From: a virus
Reading direction: 5' to 3' (one strand)
DNA: 59,312 nucleotides
IMG/VR virus record: IMGVR_UViG_3300032898_000005
Location: 1 to 59,312 of that record
In this document: piece by piece, positions 47,876 through 54,866 of the stretch
Numbering within the stretch: the first letter of the stretch is position 1
Layout: each line of letters opens with the position of its first letter
Translations under genes and position numbers: made by a program
Notes under the pieces: model-generated
Seen by the model: the letters and a program-made list of their open reading frames with translations, nothing else
Databases searched by the model: none
Told to the model about the DNA's origin: nothing

Positions 47876-48789
47876 TAGTGACGGGAGAAATCCTGAGTAA
47901 AGCCTTGGTCGCGCAGGAAGCCCTGCACGTTAAGGCCCTTGCGCCCGGCCAGGCAGGCGTCCCGGAAATCGCACCGCCACGCGCATCGGTCCGGGTCCGT
48001 GGACCTGGGCGACATGGCTCCGGCACGGCTTACGGCGGCCTGCTGGGTGTACCTGGCCAGGGCCAGCTGATAGGTCTCCCGGGCCACGATGTCTAGCTCG
48101 CGATCGGATCGTACCATAGGCAGGCGTCGGAACCGCTCGTCGAGCGGGGTCGCGCCCGGGGTGGCGACGTCGGCCTGCAGGCGGTAGGTGCGGGCCGCGT
48201 TGTAGATCTGGCCGAACACCCGCTTGCCGAGCTGCCGCATCGCCCAGGTGTACAGGCCGAACTGGTCGTCCAGGGCGAGGAGCTTCTCCCCGGGCAGGTC
48301 CTTGCCGGACTTGTGGTCGACTACGTAGATCTTCTTGTTCCGCCGGTTGCGGACCACCAGGTCGATCTTGACCTTAAGCCAGAACGAGGACGGCGTTCCC
48401 TTGAGCGTGGGCAGTCGGCACTCGGCCGCGTGCTCGACGGCCAGGATCTGCCACTCGGGGTCGGTGCCCCAGTGGGCGACGTAGCCCGAGTACATCCACT
48501 CGGTCAGCCCGGCCAGGTCGTCCGGCATCCGGCGCATCTCGGACTCGACCGCCTTGCGGCACAACCCGAGCAGCGCACCGCTGAACGAATTGGGCGAGTC
48601 CTGCTCCTTCTGCAGGCGCATGAGGGTGTTGTAGTGGGCCTCCATGACCTGATGCCAGGCGGTGCCCTTGGCCAGGGCGGTCTCGGGGCCGTGGGGCTTG
48701 GACCAGCGATCGACGTAGCCGAGCTGGTGCTTGAGGGCGCATTGCTTGGCCGTGTCGATCTCGCTGTAGCTGACGATCCGCCTAGGCAT
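47875..48789 (-). CDS. Cas4/RecB-like PD-(D/E)XK nuclease (304 aa)
   Basis: RIVSYSEIDTAKQCALKHQL is the start typical of the PDDEXK_1 family (Y-S-E ... C). Then KGTAWHQVMEAHY (His motif), FWLKVKIDLVVRNRRNKKIY and VVDHKSGKD with the D ... D-x-K active site (about residues 140-165), and QFGLYTWAMRQ. Near the C-terminus CAWRCDFRDACLAG provides three Cys that, with Cys16, could hold a 4Fe-4S cluster as in Cas4 and AddB. It probably resects DNA ends together with Sak4. Here it is not near a CRISPR array. Confidence 0.88.
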   Translation of the reverse strand: MPRRIVSYSEIDTAKQCALKHQLGYVDRWSKPHGPETALAKGTAWHQVMEAHYNTLMRLQKEQDSPNSFSGALLGLCRKAVESEMRRMPDDLAGLTEWMYSGYVAHWGTDPEWQILAVEHAAECRLPTLKGTPSSFWLKVKIDLVVRNRRNKKIYVVDHKSGKDLPGEKLLALDDQFGLYTWAMRQLGKRVFGQIYNAARTYRLQADVATPGATPLDERFRRLPMVRSDRELDIVARETYQLALARYTQQAAVSRAGAMSPRSTDPDRCAWRCDFRDACLAGRKGLNVQGFLRDQGFTQDFSRH

Positions 48790-49105
48790 CTCCGGTAACC
48801 TCCCTATGCTGTCGGTAAGCGAGCGCGGCGACGTGCACGCACTGGCTGATTAGCGCGCGGAACTCCAGGTCGCTGATCCCGTCCGGGTGGCTGCGGGCGA
48901 TCTGGCCGAACGAGCCCATCAGGTCCATCAGGATCGCGGCGAACTGCTCGCCGGTTACCCGGTAAGAGTCCAGCGCCGTGACGATGTTGATCGCCATGAT
49001 GTCGAACGCGTCGTGGTGGGCGGGGTTGTCGCATTGCAGCTTGACCCGATCGGTCGGGTCCTCCTCGACCAAGAACCGCTTCTGGTCGTCAGTCAGTATC
49101 GGCAT
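48782..49105 (-). CDS. Small His/Asp-rich protein (107 aa)
   Basis: MPILTDDQKRFLVEEDPTDR, CDNPAHHDAFDIMAINIVTA, ending in a helix with CVHVAALAYRQHREV. ATG at 49105 with GGAGA upstream; a GTG at 49123 with GGAGG is an alternative start. The NPAHHDAFD segment is not a full HD phosphohydrolase signature, so it is not called DatZ. It overlaps the Cas4-like start by 8 nt. Confidence 0.6.
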   Translation of the reverse strand: MPILTDDQKRFLVEEDPTDRVKLQCDNPAHHDAFDIMAINIVTALDSYRVTGEQFAAILMDLMGSFGQIARSHPDGISDLEFRALISQCVHVAALAYRQHREVTGDA

Positions 49106-49400
49106 GTATCTCCGGCTTTCCACGGGGCCTCCGGCTGACTGCGGACGCCAGGAGGACCAGACTGACCTTATAACCTTCCAGATTGCCCCGAAGACCGTCG
49201 TCGGGGCCTTTCAGGATGCCCTCGACCGACATGGCCACCTCCATCAGGAACTGGGCCAGGCGGATATCGGACATCGGGTACGAGTCGCGCAAGGACTCCA
49301 CCGACATCAGCATCGTGGACGGGTCGACCCCCGACCAGGCAGCAGAGCTGTCTGCCTGGTCGAGGGCCTCCCTGATCGTCCGCGTGAGCGGTCGTGTCAC
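49089..49400 (-). CDS. Helical protein (103 aa)
   Basis: MTRPLTRTIREALDQADSSA, then helices (RLAQFLMEVAMSVEGILKGP, YKVSLVLLASAVSRRPRG). It resembles its downstream neighbour in helix layout ('FLM...A....SL....') and may be a distant paralogue. Overlaps both neighbours. No function recognised. Confidence 0.6.
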   Translation of the reverse strand: MTRPLTRTIREALDQADSSAAWSGVDPSTMLMSVESLRDSYPMSDIRLAQFLMEVAMSVEGILKGPDDGLRGNLEGYKVSLVLLASAVSRRPRGKPEIHADTD

Positions 49401-50005
49401 TGCGAATCGTCGCTACTGAACGTAGGGTCGGACGGCCCGTCGCCGGGCTCGTCGACGTGACTGCCCTCGTTATCGTACGAGTTCTCGCCGTCCGTTCCGA
49501 TGAACGAGAAGGGGAACCCGACCGAGCGGAACACGTCGGCCAGCGAGTTAGGCACGGCCTTGTTGGCCTGGATCTCGGCCCCGGGCGGCGGGAACTTCTG
49601 CGGGAACTCAGCGAACGACAGCGGCGACCCGTCTTCGTAAGAGAACATCTTCTCGTGGTCGGCGTCAGTGTGGCCGCAGGGGTACTGAGCGTCGGACGGG
49701 AGGATCTGCCCGGCCGGGGGCGGCACGACCTCGTAGTGGCGGAGGGTCCAGCCGCTGATGAGGTCGAGCACCTCGTCCCAGGTGCGCGCACGGTGGCCGT
49801 AGCGGCCGGTGAGATACCACGAGCCGTTGTCGGCGCGGATCGCGGCGTAGGTGTAGGTCTGGTCCGCCAGGACGCGGAAGATGCGCAGCATCGCGCCCTC
49901 GGCTGGTTCGGGGCCGAACGCTTCTTCCAGTCGCTTGAACTCGGCCAGGCGCTCGGCTACCTGGTCCATGAGGGCGGCGGCCGCCGCCCTGGTCATCTTC
50001 GACAC
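49397..50005 (-). CDS. Unrecognised soluble protein (202 aa)
   Basis: The GTG at 50005 has GGAGCGAG upstream and lies 43 nt below its promoter. The sequence has an N-terminal helix (RAAAAALMDQVAERLAEFKR), a beta region (TYTYAAIRADNGSWYLTGRY, TWDEVLDLI) seen in many small actinophage proteins, a YPCGHTDADHEK Cys/His segment and an acidic Ser/Asp tail. First gene of the nuclease operon. Function unknown. Confidence 0.68.
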   Translation of the reverse strand: MSKMTRAAAAALMDQVAERLAEFKRLEEAFGPEPAEGAMLRIFRVLADQTYTYAAIRADNGSWYLTGRYGHRARTWDEVLDLISGWTLRHYEVVPPPAGQILPSDAQYPCGHTDADHEKMFSYEDGSPLSFAEFPQKFPPPGAEIQANKAVPNSLADVFRSVGFPFSFIGTDGENSYDNEGSHVDEPGDGPSDPTFSSDDSQ

Positions 50006-50048
50006 ATCTCGCTCCGATCGGGCCGCCCCGGCGGCGGCCTGTCCCGGC

Positions 50049-50078
50049 AGTGTATCGCATTGCTTGACTACGTGACAA
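50049..50078 (-). promoter_or_regulatory. Promoter TTGTCA-18-TACACT
   Basis: -35 at 50073-50078, -10 at 50049-50054. Drives the four-gene unit ending in the Cas4-like nuclease; back to back with the promoter of the XRE regulator. Confidence 0.8.
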
Positions 50079-50094
50079 CGGCGGGGAACGGTCG

Positions 50095-50124
50095 TTGCCA
50101 CGGAGTCACCGCCTGGGGTATCCT
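50095..50124 (+). promoter_or_regulatory. Promoter TTGCCA-18-TATCCT
   Basis: -35 at 50095-50100, -10 at 50119-50124, 19 nt before GTG of the XRE-type gene. Divergent from the promoter at 50049-50078. Confidence 0.72.
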
Positions 50125-50142
50125 GGGGGCGGAGGTTACACG

Positions 50143-50475
50143 GTGCTTTCACTACACGAGTTCGGCGAAACTGTTTCGTGCGACTATACCACGGCGTCGA
50201 GGCTGCTATCCGGCGAGCGCGCGCCGTCCACCGCCCTGCTGCAGCGCATCTGCAGGGCGTATCAGCTTGACGCGAACGCGGCCCTGGCCGCGCTGGCGGA
50301 GGACCGGACCGGCGGGTCCAAGCGGACGCCGGTCTTTGCCGCGTTCCTACGCGAGCAGGTGTTCGACGCCAGTGTGGCATACCTCACATCCGGAAGTACT
50401 TTGTCAGGAGGACAAGAAGGCGATAAGATGGTTGTTGATGCAGGGGCGAGCCGCCCCGCCGACCTAGGGAGCTAG
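50143..50475 (+). CDS. XRE/Cro-family transcription regulator (110 aa)
   Basis: The GTG at 50143 has GGAGGT 7 nt upstream. Residues about 4-50 (LHEFGETVSCDYTTASRLLS, then RAPSTALLQRICRAYQLD) match the helix-turn-helix of XRE-family regulators. The rest is a short helical region and a flexible tail. It is the only clear DNA-binding regulator in the genome and lies between divergent promoters, a position where autoregulation is likely. It may be a Cro-like or immunity-type regulator; no integrase supports lysogeny. Confidence 0.8.
   Translation: MLSLHEFGETVSCDYTTASRLLSGERAPSTALLQRICRAYQLDANAALAALAEDRTGGSKRTPVFAAFLREQVFDASVAYLTSGSTLSGGQEGDKMVVDAGASRPADLGS
50401..50429 (+). promoter_or_regulatory. 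Promoter TTGTCA-17-TAAGAT
   Basis: -35 at 50401-50406, -10 at 50424-50429, inside the end of the XRE-type gene. Drives the 175-aa GHDA-module gene. Confidence 0.65.
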
Positions 50476-50478
50476 CAG

Positions 50479-51006
50479 ATGAGCGAGACCGAGACCAAGC
50501 CCACGATCAACAAGCTCAAGCAGTGCGCGTGCCTCACCGGAACCGACCAGGTGTGCACCGCCACCACCCGCAAGGTGTTCGCCCAGGGCCACGACGCCCG
50601 GATGTCGTCCCGGCTGGCCGTGGCGGTCGCCAGCACCGAGGACCCGATGACCGAGGCCGACGCGGTGACCCTGATCAAGAAGGCTGGCGGCGGGATGGCG
50701 CTGATCAGCAAGACCACCCACTCGGCCAAGCTGCGGGCGCAGCGCGCGGCCGGTGGCGACAAGCCCAAGGTCGAGAAGAAGGCGAAGAAGCCGAGCACGG
50801 CCGAGCAGGCGATCGAGTCGGCCGGTCCGCAGATCAAGGGCACCAAGGTCATCGTGTACCACGGCAAGGCCAAGTCCGAGGCGATCGTCGTCGCCAACGC
50901 GTCCGAGGAGCTGGTGGCCCGCCACCGCCGCCAGGGCAAGAACTGCGACCACCAGATCGAGGTCGAGGAGGGTCCGGACGGCAAGCCGGAGATCTTCACC
51001 AAGTAG
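50479..51006 (+). CDS. GHDA-module protein with Lys-rich linker (175 aa)
   Basis: N-terminal KQCACLTGTDQVCTATTRKV then FAQGHDARMSSRL: the Cys/GHDA module shared with the 25191 gene and with the giant portal protein. A Lys-rich linker (KPKVEKKAKKPS) follows, and a C-terminal beta domain with KVIVYHGKAKSEAIVVANAS. The promoter and terminator at 51014 make it a separate unit. Function unknown; a zinc-stabilised nucleic-acid or protein-binding module is a guess. Confidence 0.7.
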   Translation: MSETETKPTINKLKQCACLTGTDQVCTATTRKVFAQGHDARMSSRLAVAVASTEDPMTEADAVTLIKKAGGGMALISKTTHSAKLRAQRAAGGDKPKVEKKAKKPSTAEQAIESAGPQIKGTKVIVYHGKAKSEAIVVANASEELVARHRRQGKNCDHQIEVEEGPDGKPEIFTK

Positions 51007-51013
51007 CGACCCG

Positions 51014-51052
51014 GACGAGGCCCGGCACCCGGCGTGGTGACCGGGCCTCGTC
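51014..51052 (+). terminator. Hairpin after the 175-aa gene
   Basis: GACGAGGCCCGG (51014-51025) pairs with CCGGGCCTCGTC (51041-51052), perfect 12 bp, 8 nt after the stop. Confidence 0.85.
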
Positions 51053-51057
51053 GTGTG

Positions 51058-51087
51058 TTGACTGCGTGACAAGTATTCCGGTAGACT
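51058..51087 (+). promoter_or_regulatory. Promoter TTGACT-18-TAGACT
   Basis: -35 at 51058-51063, -10 at 51082-51087, 30 nt before the ATG at 51118. Confidence 0.82.
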
Positions 51088-51117
51088 GCCCGGCATGACC
51101 AACCACAGGAGCTACTA

Positions 51118-51504
51118 ATGGCAGGATTCGACATCCCAGAGGCGATGGGGACGCTGTACGACCTGTTCCGCGCGGCCGACTGGAAGCAGCCGTCCAGCGA
51201 GCCGGACGAGTGGGTGAGCTGGGACGGACTGTTCGAGGTCCAGATCTCGCACTCCAGCCAGATGTGCACGATCCGCTGGCGGCGGGCGATCCCGCAGCTG
51301 GAGGCCGCGGCCGACCGGCCCAGGGAGTCAGCCCAGGCGTACCTAGCCCGCAAGCGCGAGATGGGCTGGGCGGTGAGCCGGTTCAAGCCGCACGGCCAGG
51401 CCGCCACGCCGTTCGTGCAGTGGCTCGGCACTGTGTTCGGGGAGATCGTGGTGTGGTGCACGCAGATGGCGGAGGTGGTCGACGCACCTAGCCGGGATGA
51501 GTGA
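51118..51504 (+). CDS. Unrecognised soluble protein (128 aa)
   Basis: MAGFDIPEAMGTLYDLFRAA with ACAGGAG upstream. It has a Trp-rich region (DEWVSWDGLFEVQISHSSQM), a helix with ESAQAYLARKREMGW and a hydrophobic C-terminal helix (FVQWLGTVFGEIVVWCTQM). It is a late plus-strand gene facing the lysis cassette. No domain recognised. Confidence 0.68.
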   Translation: MAGFDIPEAMGTLYDLFRAADWKQPSSEPDEWVSWDGLFEVQISHSSQMCTIRWRRAIPQLEAAADRPRESAQAYLARKREMGWAVSRFKPHGQAATPFVQWLGTVFGEIVVWCTQMAEVVDAPSRDE

Positions 51505-51805
51505 CCGGCCGCGCCACGTCTTCGTGGTCAGGTTCCAGTTCCTTACCGGGCTTACCCAGGTCTGCTGCCCGTGCACCCCGCGAGACGCCACGGACATGCG
51601 AGGGAAGCCCTTGCAGGAGCCGACCCGCCAGACAGTCGAGGACATGCTCCGCGTGTTCAGGGAGCATGTCCTCGGGGCCGCCGCGCCTACCACGCGGGTG
51701 GCGGCTACTCGACCGTCAGCCCAGCGGTCCAGGTTTGCTGACCCACCTCGCCGTCGACCGTCAGGTGATTCGCCTCCTGGAAAGCCCGCGTCGCCTCGTC
51801 GGTGA
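51497..51805 (+). CDS. Possible small protein overlapping a terminator (102 aa)
   Basis: The ATG overlaps the preceding stop region (8 nt) and the first 60 residues look coding (SDRPRHVFVVRFQFLTGLTQ, CCPCTP). The frame then passes through the hairpin at 51638-51673 and 100 bp into the convergent endolysin gene, and its final part is Arg/Pro-rich. If transcription stops at the hairpin there is no stop codon. Low confidence that the full frame is translated. Confidence 0.35.
   Translation: MSDRPRHVFVVRFQFLTGLTQVCCPCTPRDATDMRGKPLQEPTRQTVEDMLRVFREHVLGAAAPTTRVAATRPSAQRSRFADPPRRRPSGDSPPGKPASPRR
51638..51673. terminator. 13-bp hairpin between convergent genes
   Basis: GAGGACATGCTCC (51638-51650) pairs with GGAGCATGTCCTC (51661-51673), perfect, 10-nt loop. 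It serves the plus-strand genes and possibly the endolysin transcript. Confidence 0.8.
51687..51702 (+). repeat. Dispersed polar motif, site 12
   Basis: CTACCACGCGGGTGGC between the hairpin at 51638-51673 and the endolysin stop codon. Confidence 0.65.
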
Positions 51806-52487
51806 TGTTGCCGAAGTCGCCGTCAATGCCGTCGCGGAGCTTGCCGGAGGTGCCGAGGTCGTGATCGTTCGCGATCAGCACCCCCTGCCAGATCCGCACG
51901 GCCTTGCCGGTGTCACCGGTCTTGATCTCGGGCATTGTCGCCACTAGCTGCTCCTCCCACGTTTCGGTACTGGACTCGAAGAAGTCCGGCTTGAGGACGG
52001 ACGCGTCGATCAGGCTGTGAATCCGGCCCGACGCGGCGTCGGTCCACTGGGTGCCGTCCATGCTGACGGCGATGCCCGGGTACTTGCAGGTGTCCGGGCC
52101 GCAGATGTGCTCGCCCTCGCCGTAGTGAGCCGACAGCAGCCGGACCTCCTCGACGGCGATGTCGCGGGACGCCAGCTCCTCGATGACGGCGGGCATCCCG
52201 GAGATCGAGGCGTACACGATCGGGCGGACGTATCCGGCGGTGAGCCGGTACTCCACCCAGTCGGCCGCGCCCTCGGGCGAGGTGTCCTTCTCCTCGCAGT
52301 CCACCCCGTCCGCGACGGCCTTACCGCCGAACACGGTCATCGAGATGTGGTAGGCGTCGGGGAACAGCTTGACGATCGCGCTGTACGTCCGGAAGTCTCC
52401 GTCGACGTAGCCGAGGTAAGCGTCGTACCCGTCCAGCAGGTTCTGTGGTACCGTGGAGTCGGCGCAGCTAAGGTTTTGGGCTGTCAC
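51705..52487 (-). CDS. Endolysin: GH25-like/DUF1906-like domain plus peptidoglycan-binding domain (260 aa)
   Basis: The N-terminal domain begins LLDGYDAYLGYVDGDFRTYS and has ADGVDCEEKDTSPEGAADWV with acidic residues, and RPIVYASISGMPAVIEEL: the barrel-type layout of GH25/DUF1906 (Rv2525c-like) hydrolases. The last 70 residues (TGDTGKAVRIWQGVLIANDH, GIDGDFGNITDEATRAFQEA, VDGEVGQQTW) are a clear peptidoglycan-binding_1 domain. It degrades the cell wall at the end of infection. No signal peptide, so it needs the adjacent holin. The catalytic class is less sure than the binding domain. Confidence 0.85.
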   Translation of the reverse strand: MTAQNLSCADSTVPQNLLDGYDAYLGYVDGDFRTYSAIVKLFPDAYHISMTVFGGKAVADGVDCEEKDTSPEGAADWVEYRLTAGYVRPIVYASISGMPAVIEELASRDIAVEEVRLLSAHYGEGEHICGPDTCKYPGIAVSMDGTQWTDAASGRIHSLIDASVLKPDFFESSTETWEEQLVATMPEIKTGDTGKAVRIWQGVLIANDHDLGTSGKLRDGIDGDFGNITDEATRAFQEANHLTVDGEVGQQTWTAGLTVE

Positions 52488-52791
52488 ACTCGAACTTCCT
52501 TTCTAGACGCTGGAAGTCGCTGTCCAGCTTCATGAGCCCTGACTGGCTCTTGGACGGGGGCTTCCCCGACGTCAGCAGGTCGAGACTATCGCACCACTGG
52601 CGGTTGCTGGCCGCAATAGCCGCCTTGATCGCGTTGCGCTGGCTGGCCTGGGCGGCTACCAGGGCCTCGTGCTGGTTGGCGTTGGCCCGGCCCACGTTAA
52701 CCGAGGTCCAGACGAGGTTTCCCCCGCCGATGACCACCACCAGGACCACGATCGATACCACGCCACGGGCGCGGACCGACAGCCACGCCAT
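52468..52791 (-). CDS. Single-span membrane protein of the lysis cassette (107 aa)
   Basis: The ATG at 52791 overlaps the TAA of the holin extension (TAATG). One membrane helix near the N-terminus (VVSIVVLVVVIGGGNLVWTS), then a helical extracellular part (HEALVAAQASQRNAIKAAIA) and two Cys. It overlaps the endolysin start by 20 nt. The N-in, C-out topology and coiled part are spanin-like, or it may be an antiholin; the role is not proved. Confidence 0.68.
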   Translation of the reverse strand: MAWLSVRARGVVSIVVLVVVIGGGNLVWTSVNVGRANANQHEALVAAQASQRNAIKAAIAASNRQWCDSLDLLTSGKPPSKSQSGLMKLDSDFQRLERKFECDSPKP

Positions 52792-53068
52792 TAGCCCACC
52801 ACCAGGATCAGGCCGGCTGCGATCCAGGCGACTGCGACGATGGTGCAGATTCCGATTCTCCATCGTCGGCTGAATGTTTTCCCGAGGCGCTGCCTGAGGG
52901 TGAGCCAGAGAGCACGGCTTTTGCGTGATCGGCCAGCGTGGGAGTGGTGAGGGCGAGCCCGGTAACGAGGAGGGCCGTGTTTGGCGCGTGGCTGAGCATC
53001 TGGGACAAGATCAGAGCCAGGCCGGTACCGGTAAGTAGGATGTCCTTCAAGAGGGACCATACGCTCAC
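52791..53068 (-). CDS. Holin with -1 frameshift C-terminal transmembrane extension (92 aa)
   Basis: In the holin frame the heptamer GGGAAAA (minus strand 52883-52877) is phased G GGA AAA. Slipping -1 replaces the Ser/Gly/acidic tail by a 28-residue tail with a membrane helix (IGICTIVAVAWIAAGLILVV) ending in TAA, which overlaps the next ATG. No start codon for that hydrophobic frame exists in the region, so frameshifting is the simplest way to express it. Product: 64 plus 28 residues, three membrane segments. This would be a second holin form. Confidence 0.65.
52808..53068 (-). CDS. Holin (86 aa)
   Basis: Two hydrophobic segments (LLKDILLTGTGLALILSQML and TALLVTGLALTTPTLADH) and a Ser/Gly/Glu-rich hydrophilic tail: the class of small actinophage holins. 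It lies two genes upstream of the endolysin, in a canonical lysis cassette. The start is ATG with short spacing to the stop of the tail gene upstream (9 bp). Permeabilises the membrane to release the endolysin. Confidence 0.8.
   Translation of the reverse strand: MSVWSLLKDILLTGTGLALILSQMLSHAPNTALLVTGLALTTPTLADHAKAVLSGSPSGSASGKHSADDGESESAPSSQSPGSQPA
52877..52883 (-). promoter_or_regulatory. Putative -1 frameshift site GGGAAAA in the holin gene
   Basis: X XXY YYZ heptamer in exact phase (G GGA AAA), with a membrane-helix frame open in -1. Same slip class as the CCCAAAA site of the tail chaperones. Confidence 0.65.
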
Positions 53069-53077
53069 TCCACACCC

Positions 53078-54862
53078 TTATTCACTAACCCAGATCAGTT
53101 CGAAGTGGCTCTCGCACCCGGTTACCACGCTGGTGGCGTAGGTGCTGGCCCCGTTCAGCTGCTCGTACGACGGCCATACCTCGTCCCCGACGGCCAGGTA
53201 AGTCAAGTCCAGTCCGTCCGCCCCGGGCGGCAGCGTGGTGCCGCCGTTGTTGGTGCTCGACTGCTGCTGCAGCGTGGTTACCGGTATCACGTCGCCCAGC
53301 GAGTTCTGCAGGCCGAAGCCCGCCGAGCAGACGTACGGCACCGTGGTACCCGGGACTTGAGATCCGCCGGTGACGACCAGGTACCAGCCCGCCACCTGGG
53401 CCGTGTAGTGGTTGGACGCTCCGGACGTCCAGCCGCCGTAGTTGTCCCCCACGGTACCATGCACCCGGCCCGTGGCGCTCTGCATCTGCAAGATCTCCTG
53501 GGTGCCGTTCGGCAGGGAGGTCTGGGCTGTGGTCTGGTAGCCGAGGAAGTACGGGCGGTTCAGCAAGAAGTTGAGGTCGTTACCTAGGTGCTGGTCGAAC
53601 TGAGCCAGCAGGGCCGCGTCCTCGACCCCGGCGGTCCACCGGAACGTCACGTCCGGCGGGGTGAACGCCAGGTTCGAGACGGACGACTGGTTGCCCATCC
53701 AGACTACCAGCATGTTGCCGATGCCGGACAGCGTGCCCGAGTTGGTGAGGGTGGTGCAGACGCCCTGGATCGTGTCGCCCGCGTTCAGGTCCAGGAGGCG
53801 GGTCATCTGCGGCCGGATGAACCCGCTTCCCGACGCGCTGCTGTGGGCCGGTCCGTACAGGTTAAGCGAACCGTTGATCTGGACGCCGACCCGCCGCTGC
53901 CCGGCCGTCGCGTCGGAGAACTCGGACATAAGGTGGACCAGGTAGACGCCAGGGACGGGCACCGTGTACTTGTGGGTGCTAGGCGAGTAACCCGAGTAGT
54001 TGTCGGTGGTGGCGCTGGACGGGTTGAGCGCGGTGAGGGTAGAGACCGCCACCGAGCCGGTCTGGTTGCCGGTGACGCGGAGCTGGGGCCGGTTGTTCAG
54101 GAAGCTTAGGGTGTTGCTGACGTACTGGTTCAGGTTTACGCTAGAGGCCAGTGACCACGTGGTGGACGGGGTCGGCACCGGGCTGATTACCGCAGGGGTT
54201 ATGGACGAAGTGCCCAGGCCGATCCACAGGTAGCCGAGTCGGCAGGACGTGGAGACCGGGATCGAGTTGGCCTGGGCCGCGTAGCTGTTCGCGCTAGAGT
54301 CCTGGACGATCGACTGCAGCGAGATGCAGATGGGGGAGGACGGGGTGGTGGTCAGGAGGTCCAGGCAGTAGGCCACGTTCTGCTGGGCGGTGGACCCGAG
54401 CTGGGACCCGCCCCGGGTGCTGCTCGACAGCAGGTTGTTGAACAGACCGGCGCTGACGTAGCCGGTCGCGTTGGTGACCGCGGTGATGCCGAGGTGGCTG
54501 AACTCCAGGTAGGTGCCGGAGCCTAGGGAGATGCTGCCGTCGGCCCCTGGAGTGTTGCCTAGGGCAGTTCCCTGGTAGACCCCTACCCCGCCGTAGTACA
54601 GGGCCTCGTTGTTTACGTAGGTACCCCAGTGGTTGGTTGTCCCGGTATCAGACACGTTGGTGGTCGAGCCGCCCGCCGCCGCCGAGCTGGTGACGGTCAT
54701 GCCGGTGGCGTTGATCCAGCCGGACTTCAGTGGCGGGAACGCGTGATACAGGACGCCGTTCGGGGCGTGGTTGTTGTACGGAACGTACGAGTACAGGTCG
54801 TTGTTCAGGTACTTGGCCGACACGAAGCTGCCGGGGATCCACGAGCGGGGAGGCATCGGCAT
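53078..54862 (-). CDS. Minor tail protein with tandem C1q-like domains (594 aa)
   Basis: N-terminus MPMPPRSWIPGSFVSAKYLN, the style of distal actinophage tail proteins. Two similar C-terminal segments (about residues 275-400 and 430-594) each start with a loop DN(Y)SGY/GGW, then KYTVPVPGVYLVHLMSEFSD or HYTAQVAGWYLVVTGG: the G-x-Y-L-V strand of C1q/TNF-type jelly rolls, typical of receptor-binding or fibre tips. It lies between the large tail protein and the holin. A host-recognition role is inferred from domains and position. Confidence 0.78.
   Translation of the reverse strand: MPMPPRSWIPGSFVSAKYLNNDLYSYVPYNNHAPNGVLYHAFPPLKSGWINATGMTVTSSAAAGGSTTNVSDTGTTNHWGTYVNNEALYYGGVGVYQGTALGNTPGADGSISLGSGTYLEFSHLGITAVTNATGYVSAGLFNNLLSSSTRGGSQLGSTAQQNVAYCLDLLTTTPSSPICISLQSIVQDSSANSYAAQANSIPVSTSCRLGYLWIGLGTSSITPAVISPVPTPSTTWSLASSVNLNQYVSNTLSFLNNRPQLRVTGNQTGSVAVSTLTALNPSSATTDNYSGYSPSTHKYTVPVPGVYLVHLMSEFSDATAGQRRVGVQINGSLNLYGPAHSSASGSGFIRPQMTRLLDLNAGDTIQGVCTTLTNSGTLSGIGNMLVVWMGNQSSVSNLAFTPPDVTFRWTAGVEDAALLAQFDQHLGNDLNFLLNRPYFLGYQTTAQTSLPNGTQEILQMQSATGRVHGTVGDNYGGWTSGASNHYTAQVAGWYLVVTGGSQVPGTTVPYVCSAGFGLQNSLGDVIPVTTLQQQSSTNNGGTTLPPGADGLDLTYLAVGDEVWPSYEQLNGASTYATSVVTGCESHFELIWVSE
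53122..53137 (+). repeat. Dispersed polar motif, site 13
   Basis: TTACCACGCTGGTGGC, perfect copy, in the last codons of the 594-aa tail protein gene (read there as A-T-S-V-V-T). Confidence 0.65.
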
Positions 54863-54866
54863 CAGG

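Noticed and set aside
48782-49105. Possible DatZ-type HD dATPase (HHDAFD segment)
   Set aside because: Lacks the H...HD...D spacing of HD phosphohydrolases and is too short; no DatZ was found elsewhere.
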